From Streptomyces sp. L2 (GTDB lineage: Bacteria; Actinomycetota; Actinomycetes; Streptomycetales; Streptomycetaceae): a DNA stretch of 64,000 nucleotides. The stretch covers positions 5,890,001 through 5,954,000 of the forward strand of contig NZ_QBDT01000001.1 of NCBI RefSeq assembly GCF_004124325.1, read 5' to 3'. The translations under genes and the position numbers were made by a program. Under the pieces are notes generated by a model. That model searched no databases. It was not told the DNA's origin and saw only the letters and a program-made list of their open reading frames with translations. Below are positions 17,301 to 25,978 of this stretch, piece by piece. The first letter of the stretch is position 1; each line of letters starts with the position of its first letter.

Positions 17301-19367
17301 CTTCGCGTCGCCCTCCGCCTTGACCGCGACCGTCAGCTTGCTCTCGGCGGTCTCCTTGTCCTTCTTCGCGTTGTCGCGGTGCACCTTCGCCGCGTCCGCC
17401 GCGGCCTTGGCCTGCGACTCGGCCGTCTTCGCGGCCTCCTTGCGGAACTCCGCCTTCGACTGCGCCGCCTGGGCGAGCGCACGCTCGGCGACGGTCTGGC
17501 TGTCGGCGGCCGAGGCGCGGGTGGCGGCCTCGGCCGTCTCGCCGGCCTTCACCATCGCCGCGAGCGCGGCCACGGCTCCCTTGGTCACCTGTGCTTTCTG
17601 CTGACCGACCAGCAGGCCGCGGCCCCGGGGAGCGCCGTTGGCGTCGGCGATGTCGTACGCGGCCTGCATGGCCTGGTCGGAGGTGGTGCCGGCCTTCTGT
17701 GCGGCGGTGAGCTGGGCCTTGAGGACGGCGAGTTGCGCCTTCGCTCCGGTTCGGGCGTCGGTGACGCCCTTCTTCGCCTTGCTGAACTGCGCCTTCGACG
17801 GGTACGAGAGGGTGTCGGCGCCTTGGTGGCCCTTGGGGACGAGCCGGAACTTCTGCCCGTCGCTGTTGTCGCAGCTCCACAGCCAGGAGTCCTTGCCGTT
17901 GGCGAACGAGTTAAGGTCCAGGCACTTGTCCGTAGCGGCATTGCGCAGCTCACTGGCGGCGTGGGCGTCGAAGTTCCACCGCTGGGCCGCCGAGCCGTTG
18001 CAGGTCCAGATCTGGATCTTGGTGCCGTTGGCGTCGTCGCTGCTCTTCACGTCCAGGCACTTCTGCGCGTTGATGTTGCGCAGGGCGTAGCCGCCGTCGT
18101 CGCCGAAGACCTGCCACCTCTGGGCACTGGTGTCATTGCAGGTGTAGATCTGGACGGGGGTGCCGTTGGTCTTCCCCGAGCCCTGCACGTCCAGGCACTT
18201 GCCCCTGGCGGCGACGACCTGGATGACCGCCGGGGAGTCGCCGACCCAGCCGAGGCCACCGGGGCTCCAGTAGTCCTGCCAGCGGGTGAGGTGGTCGGCG
18301 ACCCAGGAGTGTCCCAGCATGGTGCTGAGCGCCTTCGCCCCCTTGGCGAGCGCGCCGACGGCGTCCTTGTTCGCGTCCAGGACCTCGTCGCGCTGGGTGG
18401 CCTGGGAGGCGACCTCCTTCTGCCACTCCTCGGCCGCGGTCGCCGTCACGTTGCCCAGCACACCGTCCGGGTCGAGCGGGTCACGCCAACCGCATGCGGC
18501 GAAACGGGACTTCACGTCCTCCACGGCTATGCGGTACTCCGGCGTGCCCGGCGCGGGAGCCACGTGCGGGAAACCGCCCGAGGAGAGGAACAGGCGGGCG
18601 TCGTCAGCCCCCGCCTTCGTGCCCGGTCCGCCGTGCATCCACTCGAACGCGTTGTGCTCGGCAAGGGCACGGTTCCACTCCGCGGTCGTCTTGCCGTCCG
18701 GGGCCGGATCCTTCCCGTAGAGGGGGGTGCCCAGCGCGTCGACGGCTGTCAGGGTGCTAGTGCCGGCCCTCGGGGTCTCGTCCTGGTAGAAGTCCTCGTC
18801 GCTCTGCCAGAACCTGTCGGCCACCCACGCGGACAGGCCCGTCTGGTTGTAGAAACTCTTGTCGCCATCAGGGGGTGAGTGGAACCCGGTCTCGGTGAAC
18901 CCGGCGGGTGTCTCCAGGCCGGCCAGGGGCTTCTGCCAGCCATCCCGAAGCGCCGACAGACCGGCCATCTCCTTGTCCGCCGCGTCACGGTCGGCCTGAT
19001 ACGCCGTCGCGAGCGGCGTCTTCGCCCAGTTGTCCCGGTCGGCCAGGGCGTGCAGCATGTCGGCCGGCTGGTCGAGGCCGTTCTGCGCGGTGGAGGCCAT
19101 CGACGGGCCGCCCAGGCGCAGTACGTCGGACATCAGGCACTGGTCCTGGCGCAACTGCTCGGCGCTCGTGTCCTGGTACCAGGGGTAGGAGTCGGCCGAG
19201 GGAGCGGTCACCGGGCTCGGCAGGCCACCAGGATGAACCGCCAGTCCGGCCAGAACCGCCAGAGCGGCGACCGAGGTGACGGCGGGCGTGAACTTTCGTG
19301 ATCTTCGTGATGCGGGCAGGCGGAACCACGGTCTGGGGCGCAAAAGAGCAACCCTTCCTGCGGTCAT
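14370..19367 (-). CDS. Secreted polymorphic toxin: ricin lectin, Ala-rich coil, Hint, C-terminal toxin
   Basis: A 1665-residue protein. Residues 24-50: Arg-rich leader then a hydrophobic signal or anchor (SVAALAVLAGLAV). About 60-375: helical, unassigned. About 378-511: ricin-B/CBM13 lectin with KCLDV and QRW repeats. About 530-1155: Ala/Lys/Asp-rich coiled coil. About 1170-1377: linker with several Cys. About 1378-1520: Hint domain from a Cys (NSFPGDTEVLMADGS), with GHKFYVV, ending in the canonical VLVHNC. Residues 1521-1665: unassigned domain beginning ALGWQRNGALDAWARLPG and ending in YCHHC. The architecture says surface-displayed or released toxin whose tip is freed by Hint self-cleavage. 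The ATG at 19367 lacks a ribosome site; TTG at 19343 follows GGAAGG and may be the true start. Confidence 0.85.
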   Translation of the reverse strand: MTAGRVALLRPRPWFRLPASRRSRKFTPAVTSVAALAVLAGLAVHPGGLPSPVTAPSADSYPWYQDTSAEQLRQDQCLMSDVLRLGGPSMASTAQNGLDQPADMLHALADRDNWAKTPLATAYQADRDAADKEMAGLSALRDGWQKPLAGLETPAGFTETGFHSPPDGDKSFYNQTGLSAWVADRFWQSDEDFYQDETPRAGTSTLTAVDALGTPLYGKDPAPDGKTTAEWNRALAEHNAFEWMHGGPGTKAGADDARLFLSSGGFPHVAPAPGTPEYRIAVEDVKSRFAACGWRDPLDPDGVLGNVTATAAEEWQKEVASQATQRDEVLDANKDAVGALAKGAKALSTMLGHSWVADHLTRWQDYWSPGGLGWVGDSPAVIQVVAARGKCLDVQGSGKTNGTPVQIYTCNDTSAQRWQVFGDDGGYALRNINAQKCLDVKSSDDANGTKIQIWTCNGSAAQRWNFDAHAASELRNAATDKCLDLNSFANGKDSWLWSCDNSDGQKFRLVPKGHQGADTLSYPSKAQFSKAKKGVTDARTGAKAQLAVLKAQLTAAQKAGTTSDQAMQAAYDIADANGAPRGRGLLVGQQKAQVTKGAVAALAAMVKAGETAEAATRASAADSQTVAERALAQAAQSKAEFRKEAAKTAESQAKAAADAAKVHRDNAKKDKETAESKLTVAVKAEGDAKAAAADAHARRLDAEAEEKTAKAAKETAAAKQAEAATDKTTALSEATKAKDAKDKAEAAEKTAGSKRDDAVKAAGDARDKRDDAWDAKQKANAARAKADAKDAYADSLDSGDAADAARTAANDADQHADDAETAATKAQSAADAATKAAADADAAATRAEAAAKRARSDADAAQADKLKADADVKTATSAAADAIKASQDASSQAKTAVKLANEAEGHAKDAKTQADQADQEAGNAVAAAAKAVGYAHVTAQAAVDAGTSAQQVAAPANDAVQLGSPYITTDSAAGLVVLTGQASKTIAEQQQAVADAHAKNATAEADAAKNLADQAKGDAKEAYQHAANAARYAADALTYSKDALTYAADAATAASKAAAALARTITYDQQATDDADAADKAAGKAEGYAKDARDSADTAELDASAARTAAAQAQQDAKDARSAADRADTAATEAEQAAKDANKYAKEAQDAATETQNKGNGKQIQTGTILDSAGHIGNVFYVVDHYENVGEPKTLSKTSACDDWKSRIAYKGNCTVTAKITYKAILNLYLCTGEDLNPAYNLCPSESAVYLGQQPSEEMTKEVTHTITIAEFNADIDPTDILFGSWIDCGKKIGSMLRISGGGGNWGGCGWAAFDVASLLAGKAVRPIAEAVRAVDAAMRTGIGVADALKALRTLRIDADALAGIERSARISEEFRTACEVNSFPGDTEVLMADGSRRPISQVGVGDRLAAMEPVTGRLQTRQVTDTYKHDTQQLVDITVAGGGKLASTVGHKFYVVDRGWTLVSDLHVGDRLRTPDGSVHPVTALHDRSGLTPRTVYDLTVDDLHTFFVLAGTTPVLVHNCKVALGWQRNGALDAWARLPGNKFTTFSIARPEDFAALARKAIADPNVELHVNMTGLELHGDFVAAAERGLRGGEGGAAATDYEMSLIARAVANGQRTWSSVKFYFPTGADDTVELRKIDAPDLTKLGKLDPVDGGKFNYCHHC

Positions 19368-19428
19368 GGGGGGCGCGGCCGGCGGTGCGGCCGAGGAGCA
19401 GAGGTACAGCCGGACGGACCTGAAACGC

Positions 19429-19456
19429 CCTCAGCAGATCGCTGAGGTGACCTCAG
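19429..19456. promoter_or_regulatory. Overlapping inverted repeats upstream of toxin gene
   Basis: CCTCAGC-AGATC-GCTGAGG (19429-19447) and CTGAGG-TGA-CCTCAG (19442-19456) share the central arm, giving three alternating half-sites. They lie 62-89 bases upstream of the toxin ATG, inside the expected promoter. This looks like an operator for a dimeric regulator. Confidence 0.5.
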
Positions 19457-19855
19457 ATGCGAGTGCCTTCGACTGACTCGCGGCATGCGGACGTCCGAAA
19501 AGACGGCAAGGACGGCAGGACGGCATGACGAAGCGACCCCTCCCCGTGAGCGACGGCGTTCCCCCGGTCGCTGACTGACGCACGTGCGGCTACGGACTGG
19601 TCAGGCCCTGATCACGTGCGGTGACAGCCTAGGCGAAAGAGTGCAAGGTCGTACAGAGGTTCGATACTGGGGGACCTGGTCCGCCGCGGGGGCGACGCCG
19701 CGCACAGGGCGCAGGGCGGTAGGGTGCTTGTCGCGGATCTGCCCGACGGCCGCGTCCGTGGGCTGGCGGGTCCGACCAGCCCACGACCGAGGTCCCGGTC
19801 TGGTCGGAGCGACCGGGCCACACGCGCGGCCGGAGTTGCCGCCTGCGGATTCGGG
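19457..19855. other. 400-base stretch without an assignable gene
   Basis: Between the toxin promoter and the 3' end of thiG no frame shows a recognisable protein, and the open frames are GC-rich shadows. The motif CACGTGCGG occurs twice (near 19580 and 19613). Nothing else stood out. Confidence 0.4.
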
Positions 19856-20653
<798 letters not shown>

Positions 20654-20887
20654 TCAGCCTCCTTGAACGGCGGTGAGGACTTCGACACGGTCGCCGTCGG
20701 CGAGGACCGTGCCGGCCCACCGCGTGCGCGGGACGACGGTCTCGTTGAGCGCTGCGGCCACGCCGGACGGCGCCGGCGACAGGGACCGTACGAGCGAGTC
20801 GAGCACCGTGCCCGCGGGGACCTCGCGGCGCTCCCCGTTGACGGACACGGTGATGAAGGTGTGGACGGAGTCGACGGAGAGGTTCAT
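20654..20887 (-). CDS. thiS: Sulfur carrier protein ThiS
   Basis: A 77-residue ubiquitin-like sulfur carrier ending in the essential Gly-Gly (VLTAVQGG). ALNETVVPR and DGDRVEVL are family motifs. The ATG overlaps the thiO stop (ATGA), supporting this start, although it adds about 10 residues before VSVNGE compared with typical ThiS. It is adenylated and thiocarboxylated at its C-terminus and gives sulfur to ThiG, encoded next. Confidence 0.92.
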   Translation of the reverse strand: MNLSVDSVHTFITVSVNGERREVPAGTVLDSLVRSLSPAPSGVAAALNETVVPRTRWAGTVLADGDRVEVLTAVQGG

Positions 20888-22050
20888 GCGGACTGCTCCG
20901 AAAGGGCGACGGCGGCGGCGAAGCGCCGGGGCGTGAACGGGCGCGCTTCCTCCGGCAGCTCACCGGTGACCAGCGCGTGCGCCAGCACGTCCCCGGTGAC
21001 CGGCGTGAGCAGCACCCCGTTGCGGTAGTGCCCGGTGGCCAGCAGCAGCCCGTCCAGGCCGCTCGGCCCGAGCAGCGGCGCGTTGTCGGGGGACGCGGGG
21101 CGCAGCCCGGCCCGGGTCTCGGTCAGCGGCAGTTCGGTGATCCCGGGCACCAGCTCATGGGCGTCGCGCAGCAGTTCGTACACCCCGCCGGCGGTCACCG
21201 TGGTGTCCCAGCCCAGTTCCTCGCTGGTGGCGCCGACGACCAGTTCGCCGTTCTCCCGGGGCACCAGGTAGACGTGGCTGCCGCGCACCACGGCCCGGAC
21301 GGTACGGCTCAGGAAGGGCGCGAACCGCGGTGGCACGGTCAGGCGCAGCACCTGCCCCTTCACGGGCCGCACCGGCGGCAGCACGTCGTCGGGGACGCCG
21401 GGGAGCCGCCCGCTGAGGCTGCCGGCCGCGAGCACCACCTGTCCGGCGCGCAGCGCGGTGCCGTCCGCGGTGGTGACGCCGACGGCCCGCCCGCCGGCGA
21501 GGTCCAGCCGCTCGGCCCACACGCGGTGGAACACGACCCCGGCCTTCTCGCAGGCCGCGACCAGGGCCGTGGCCAGCCGCCGCGGATCGACCTGGTGGTC
21601 GCCGTCGACCCGCAGCCCGCCGCGCACCCCGGGTGCGAGCATCGGCTCCAGGCGCCGGCACTCCCGGCCCGACAGCCACACCGAGTCCAGCCCGGAGCGC
21701 TGCTGCAGGGCGTGCAGTTCGCGCAGGTGGGCGCGGTCGTCGGCGTCGAGGGCGACGGCGAGGGTGCCGCAGCGGCGGTGCCCCAGGTCGTGCCCGGTCA
21801 GCTCGGTCAGCTCGGCGGCGAAGCCGGGATAGCGCCGGGCGGACTCCAGGTTCAGGGCGAGCAGGGTCTCCTCGCCGTAGTGCAGTTCGGTGACCGCGGC
21901 CAGCATCCCGGCCGCGACGCGCGCGGCCCCGCCTCCCGGCTCGGGGTCCGCCACGGCCGTGGTGAGCCCGCGTTGCGCGGCCCGCCAGGCCGTGACCAGG
22001 CCGATGATCCCGCCCCCGATGACGAGGACGTCGGACGTACGTGACGACAT
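20884..22050 (-). CDS. thiO: Glycine oxidase ThiO
   Basis: A 388-residue FAD enzyme that oxidises glycine to dehydroglycine for thiazole synthesis. The N-terminus has a Rossmann dinucleotide site (VLVIGGGIIGLVTAW). Later motifs are VDPRRLATAL, PVKGQVLRL, LVPRENGELVVGAT and ATGHYRNGVLLTPVTG. I start at the ATG at 22050; in-frame Met codons further upstream fall inside the riboswitch. It heads the thiO-thiS-thiG operon. Confidence 0.93.
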   Translation of the reverse strand: MSSRTSDVLVIGGGIIGLVTAWRAAQRGLTTAVADPEPGGGAARVAAGMLAAVTELHYGEETLLALNLESARRYPGFAAELTELTGHDLGHRRCGTLAVALDADDRAHLRELHALQQRSGLDSVWLSGRECRRLEPMLAPGVRGGLRVDGDHQVDPRRLATALVAACEKAGVVFHRVWAERLDLAGGRAVGVTTADGTALRAGQVVLAAGSLSGRLPGVPDDVLPPVRPVKGQVLRLTVPPRFAPFLSRTVRAVVRGSHVYLVPRENGELVVGATSEELGWDTTVTAGGVYELLRDAHELVPGITELPLTETRAGLRPASPDNAPLLGPSGLDGLLLATGHYRNGVLLTPVTGDVLAHALVTGELPEEARPFTPRRFAAAVALSEQSA

Positions 22051-22060
22051 GGGCGTCCAG

Positions 22061-22160
22061 CCCCTCCCTTCGCCGGCATGACCCGGATCAGGTTCGTACG
22101 GTCGGAGGCCGCCAGCCTCCCTCTCAGCCCGGTGCGTCCGGGCTCCCGCGAGTGCGTGTA
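22061..22160 (-). promoter_or_regulatory. TPP riboswitch (THI element)
   Basis: On the minus strand, directly upstream of thiO, the conserved TPP-aptamer blocks occur in order: CGGGAGCCCGG, then CCGGGCTGAGAGGGAG, then GAACCTGATCCGGGTCATGCC, closing with GCGAAGGGAGGGG. The last block runs into the ribosome-binding region (GGGAGGGG) of thiO, which suggests control of translation initiation. It should shut the thiOSG operon when thiamine pyrophosphate is abundant. Confidence 0.93.
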
Positions 22161-22200
22161 CGGGGGCCACCCTAGCGCCTCCGCTCCGGATCACGCCGGG

Positions 22201-22391
22201 CTAGGGCCTGTCCGGCGGATCATGCCGCAGACGCGGGGCTTGGCACGCGCATCTGCGGCGTTGTCGTCGGTTGCCGACGCTCCGCGTCGGCGCCCTCCTC
22301 CGCCTTGCAGCTGCACGCGCCAAGCCCCGCTCACCGGTGCTGATGAGGCCCGGCCGATTTCCTGCGACCTGATCCGCCGGACAGACCCTAG
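22201..22391. mobile_element. MITE-like palindromic element, 191 bp
   Basis: Terminal inverted repeats of 22 bases (22201-22222 and 22370-22391; outer end CTAGGG, core TGTCCGGCGGATCA) match at 21 of 22 positions. Inside are a second pair of arms (22233-22250 and 22313-22330; GCGGGGCTTGGC) and a central perfect hairpin GCCGACGC-TCC-GCGTCGGC. Nearly the whole element can fold back. It has no coding capacity and lies between the riboswitch and a divergent flavoprotein gene. This is a miniature transposable element mobilised in trans, or a dispersed Streptomyces repeat of that origin. Confidence 0.8.
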
Positions 22392-22447
22392 CCCTCCCCG
22401 GGCGGCCCCCGGTGACTGACGGCCTGTCAGTTGTTTATGGTGATCGG

Positions 22448-23680
22448 GTGACTGAGCAGACACGGGAAGAGGGCGGTTCGCCGGGGCGGCGCGTGGTCGT
22501 CGTGGGCGCCGGGATGGCCGGGGTGCAGACCGCGGTCGCGCTGCGGGAACAGGGCTTCACCGGCACCGTCACGGTCGTCGGCGCCGAGCCGCACCAGCCG
22601 TACGACCGGCCGCCGCTGTCCAAGGCCGTGCTGCTCGGCAAGGCCGAGGGGTCCGCCTTCGACGTCGACTTCGCGGCGCTCGACGTCGGCCTCCGGCTCG
22701 GCTGCGAGGTGCTCGGCTTCCGCCCCGCCGATCACGAGCTGGACACCGAGGCCGGTCCGGTGCCGTACGACGACCTGGTCCTCGCCACCGGTGCCGCACC
22801 GATCCTGCTGCCGGGCGCCGAGGGCGTGCCCGGCGTGCACCTGCTGCGCACCCTCGACGACGCCGAACGGCTGCGGCCGGTGCTCGCCCGGCAGCACGAC
22901 ATCGTGGTCGTCGGCGCCGGATGGATCGGCGCCGAGTTCGCCACCGCCGCCCGCCAGGCCGGGTGCGCGGTCACCGTCGTCGAGGCCGCCGACCGCCCCC
23001 TCGCGGGCGTGCTGCCCGCCGAGGTCGCCGCCCCGATGGCCGCCTGGTACGCCGACGCCGGCGCCGAACTGCGCACCCACGCGCGCGTGGCGCGCGTGGA
23101 ACCCGGTGAGGTCGTGCTCGCCGACGGCTCCCGGCTGCCCGCGGGCGCCGTCGTCGTCGGCATCGGCGCCCGGCCCGCCACCGCCTGGCTGGCCGGTTCC
23201 GGCGTCGAGCTGGGCGCGCACGGGGAGGTCGTCGCCGACGACCACCTGCGCACCTCCGTGCCCGATGTGTACGCGGTCGGCGACTGCGCCTCCTTCCCGT
23301 CGGGCCGGTACGGCGAGCGGCTCCTCGTCCACCACTGGGACAACGCACTCCAGGGCCCGCGCACGGTCGCGGCGAACATCATCGGCCTCACCCCCGCGGC
23401 CTACGACCCGGTGCCCTATTTCTGGTCCGAGCAGTTCGGCCGCTTCGTCCAGTACGCGGGCCACCACACCACGGCCGACCGCCTGCTCTGGCGCGGCGAC
23501 CCCTCCGATCCGGCCTGGACCGTCTGCTGGCTCCGCGAGGACCGCCTGGCCGCCCTCCTGGCCGTGGGCCGCCCGAGAGACCTGGCCCAGGGCCGCCGCC
23601 TGATCGAATCGGCCCGCCCCCTGGACCCGGCCGTGGTGGCCGACCCCGCGAAGCCGCTGAAGGGCGCGACGGTTTCCTGA
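22448..23680 (+). CDS. FAD-dependent ferredoxin/rubredoxin reductase-type oxidoreductase
   Basis: A 410-residue flavoprotein with an N-terminal FAD site (VVVVGAGMAGVQTA), a second NAD(P)H site (IVVVGAGWIGAEFA), the ATGA loop and the C-terminal FAD motif (VYAVGDCASF), then a reductase C-terminal domain (HHWDNALQGPRTVAANI). It resembles ferredoxin reductases that feed P450s or oxygenases. The start is GTG at 22448, with TATGGT only six bases upstream as a possible -10, so it may be leaderless. A small inverted repeat (CTGAC-GGCCT-GTCAG, 22416-22430) lies in the promoter. No ferredoxin gene is adjacent. Confidence 0.88.
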   Translation: MTEQTREEGGSPGRRVVVVGAGMAGVQTAVALREQGFTGTVTVVGAEPHQPYDRPPLSKAVLLGKAEGSAFDVDFAALDVGLRLGCEVLGFRPADHELDTEAGPVPYDDLVLATGAAPILLPGAEGVPGVHLLRTLDDAERLRPVLARQHDIVVVGAGWIGAEFATAARQAGCAVTVVEAADRPLAGVLPAEVAAPMAAWYADAGAELRTHARVARVEPGEVVLADGSRLPAGAVVVGIGARPATAWLAGSGVELGAHGEVVADDHLRTSVPDVYAVGDCASFPSGRYGERLLVHHWDNALQGPRTVAANIIGLTPAAYDPVPYFWSEQFGRFVQYAGHHTTADRLLWRGDPSDPAWTVCWLREDRLAALLAVGRPRDLAQGRRLIESARPLDPAVVADPAKPLKGATVS

Positions 23681-23746
23681 CCGGCGCGACCAGCCACGAC
23701 GGTGCCGCGGAGGGCCACTGTCACACCCCGGCACTACCATCGACAC

Positions 23747-24112
23747 GTGACCGAGATTGACGCAAAGATCGATGCTCTCGTCCCCGCCTGGCTCACCCTC
23801 CCCGACATCGCCGAGATGCTCGGTGTCGAGGTGACGCGTGTGCGGCAGCTGGTCAAGGAGGGCCAGCTCGTCGCCGTGCGCCGGGGCGAGAACAGGGCGC
23901 TGCACGTGCCCGCCGCCTTCATCGACGGGGACAAGGTCGTCAAGGGCCTCTCCGGAACCCTGACGCTCCTGCGGGACGACGGCTTCACGGTCGAAGAGAT
24001 GATCGAGTGGCTCTTCACCCCCGACCCGACCCTGCCCGGCACCCCCGCGCAGGCCCTGAGCGAGAATCGCGGCACGGAGGTGAAGCGCCGCGCCCAGGCG
24101 CTCGCCGTCTGA
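23747..24112 (+). CDS. Rv2175c-like winged-helix DNA-binding protein
   Basis: A 121-residue protein starting at GTG. The N-terminal half is a winged helix ([20 protein letters not shown], then [20 protein letters not shown]). The rest ([24 protein letters not shown]) matches the actinobacterial Rv2175c family, whose M. tuberculosis member is a DNA-binding substrate of the kinase PknL. A PASTA kinase gene lies 12 kb away. TACCAT sits six bases upstream of the GTG, suggesting a leaderless transcript. Confidence 0.85.
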   Translation: MTEIDAKIDALVPAWLTLPDIAEMLGVEVTRVRQLVKEGQLVAVRRGENRALHVPAAFIDGDKVVKGLSGTLTLLRDDGFTVEEMIEWLFTPDPTLPGTPAQALSENRGTEVKRRAQALAV

Positions 24113-24126
24113 CCCGAGCCGTACCG

Positions 24127-24158
24127 GGGTGGCGCGTGGGCCTGCCCACGCGCCACCC
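24127..24158 (+). terminator. Strong hairpin between Rv2175c-like gene and thiE
   Basis: GGGTGGCGCGTGGG and CCCACGCGCCACCC form a perfect 14-bp stem with a CCTG loop, 15 bases after the stop codon. Its 3' end is only about 40 bases before thiE. Confidence 0.85.
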
Positions 24159-24197
24159 GCACGGCACCCGCCGACACCGCCCCCGGGGGACCCACGC

Positions 24198-24845
24198 ATG
24201 TCCGACACCGCCCGCACCGCGCTCGCCGACGCCCGCCTGTACCTCTGCACGGACGCCCGCCGGCGCCAGGGCGACCTGCCCGAGTTCCTGGACGCGGTCC
24301 TGGCCGGCGGGGTCGACATCGTGCAGCTGCGCGACAAGGGCATGGAGGCCGCCGAGGAGCTGGAGCACCTGGCGGTCCTCGCCGACGCCTGCGCCCGGCA
24401 CGGCAAGCTGCTCTCCGTCAACGACCGCGCGGACGTCGCCCACGCGGCCGGCGCCGGCGTCCTGCACCTCGGCCAGGGCGACCTCCCGGTCCCCGCGGCC
24501 CGCGCCATCCTGGGCGACGACGTCCTGATCGGCCGCTCCACGCACGCCGAGTCCGAGGCCGCCGCGGCCGCCGCACAGAACGGCGTGGACTACTTCTGCA
24601 CCGGCCCGTGCTGGCCCACCCCCACCAAGCCCGGCCGCCACGCGCCCGGCCTGGACCTGGTCCGGTACACCGCCTCCCTGGGCACCGACCGCCCCTGGTT
24701 CGCCATCGGCGGCATCGACCTCGGCAACCTCGACCAGGTGCTGGACGCCGGTGCCCGCAGAGCGGTCGTCGTGCGTGCGCTGACCGAGGCCGACGACCCC
24801 GGGGCCGCGGCGGCGGAGTTCGCGAAGCGGCTCCGGCAGGTGTGA
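24198..24845 (+). CDS. thiE: Thiamine-phosphate synthase
   Basis: A 215-residue TIM-barrel enzyme joining hydroxymethylpyrimidine diphosphate and thiazole phosphate to give thiamine phosphate. Motifs: [64 protein letters not shown] and [10 protein letters not shown]. The ATG at 24198 follows GGGGGA. It is separated from thiOSG by the MITE and two unrelated genes and is on the opposite strand. No TPP riboswitch precedes it, so its control differs from that operon. Confidence 0.93.
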   Translation: MSDTARTALADARLYLCTDARRRQGDLPEFLDAVLAGGVDIVQLRDKGMEAAEELEHLAVLADACARHGKLLSVNDRADVAHAAGAGVLHLGQGDLPVPAARAILGDDVLIGRSTHAESEAAAAAAQNGVDYFCTGPCWPTPTKPGRHAPGLDLVRYTASLGTDRPWFAIGGIDLGNLDQVLDAGARRAVVVRALTEADDPGAAAAEFAKRLRQV

Positions 24846-24963
24846 CGGCCGCGCGGCCGCACCCCGGGACCTTCCCCACCAGCCCCTTCGGGCCCTCCTG
24901 TCCACGTTTTTGTCCAAGGGGTGGACGGAGAACGGGCAAATCAGGCAAATTTCCCGCATCTGG

Positions 24964-24992
24964 TTGGGGGACCGTCCACCCCTGGTTAACCT
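24964..24992 (+). promoter_or_regulatory. Leaderless metF promoter
   Basis: TTGGGG (24964-24969), a 17-base spacer and TAACCT (24987-24992) end six bases before the metF ATG, so transcription should start at or next to the start codon. Upstream, GTCCAC and GTGGAC arms (near 24899 and 24919) plus another GTCCACC inside the spacer may be repressor sites. Confidence 0.6.
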
Positions 24993-24998
24993 GCGACT

Positions 24999-25922
24999 AT
25001 GGCCCTCGGCACCGCATCCACCAGGTCGGATCACGCCCGCACCGTGCGCGACATGCTCGCGACCGGCAAGACGACGTATTCGTTCGAGTTCTACGCCCCC
25101 AAGACGTCCAAGGGCGAGCGGAACCTGTGGAACGCGCTGCGCCGGGTCGAGGCCGTGGCGCCCGACTTCGTCTCCGTCACCTACGGCGCGGGCGGCTCCA
25201 CCCGCGCCGGCACCGTGAAGGCGACCGAGGCCATCGCCTCGGACACCACCCTCACCCCGATCGCCCACCTCACCGCCGTCGACCACTCGGTGGCCGACCT
25301 GCGCAACATCATCGGCCAGTACGCCGACGCCGGGATCCGCAACATGCTGGCGCTGCGCGGCGACCCGCCCGGCGACCCGATGGGCGAGTGGGTGCCGCAC
25401 CCCCGGGGCCTGACCTACGCCGCCGAACTCGTCGAACTGATCAAGACCTCGGGCGACTTCTGCGTCGGCGTCGCTGCCTTCCCCGCGATGCACCCGCGTT
25501 CCGCGGACTGGGACGCCGACGTCCGCCACTTCGTCGACAAGTGCCGCGCGGGCGCCGACTACGCCATCACCCAGATGTTCTTCGACCCGGAGGACTACCT
25601 GCGGCTGCGCGACCGGGTCGCGGCCGCCGGCTGCGAGACCCCGATCATCCCCGAGGTCATGCCGATCGCCAGTGCGAAGACCCTCGCCCGGGTGCCGTCC
25701 CTCACCAACGCGGTGTTCCCGGATGCCCTGAAAGAGCGGATCCTCACAGCGAAGGACGATCCGGCGGCGGTACGCTCCATCGGTATCGAATTCGCCACGG
25801 AGTTCTGCGCACGCTTGCTGGCCGAGGGAGTGCCCGGTCTGCACTTCATCACGCTCAACAACTCCACGGCGACCTTGGAAATCTACGAGAACCTGGGTCT
25901 GCACCACCCCCCGCAGGCCTAG
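24999..25922 (+). CDS. metF: Methylenetetrahydrofolate reductase
   Basis: A 307-residue FAD TIM-barrel that reduces 5,10-methylene-THF to 5-methyl-THF for methionine synthesis. Motifs: [72 protein letters not shown] and the closing [19 protein letters not shown]. No ribosome site precedes the ATG, consistent with the leaderless promoter. It is followed by a membrane-protein gene with its own ribosome site. Confidence 0.95.
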   Translation: MALGTASTRSDHARTVRDMLATGKTTYSFEFYAPKTSKGERNLWNALRRVEAVAPDFVSVTYGAGGSTRAGTVKATEAIASDTTLTPIAHLTAVDHSVADLRNIIGQYADAGIRNMLALRGDPPGDPMGEWVPHPRGLTYAAELVELIKTSGDFCVGVAAFPAMHPRSADWDADVRHFVDKCRAGADYAITQMFFDPEDYLRLRDRVAAAGCETPIIPEVMPIASAKTLARVPSLTNAVFPDALKERILTAKDDPAAVRSIGIEFATEFCARLLAEGVPGLHFITLNNSTATLEIYENLGLHHPPQA

Positions 25923-25978
25923 ACCGGCCGTACCGCGATACGACACACTGCGGAGCGGCCACTGGGAGAGGGGCGTAC

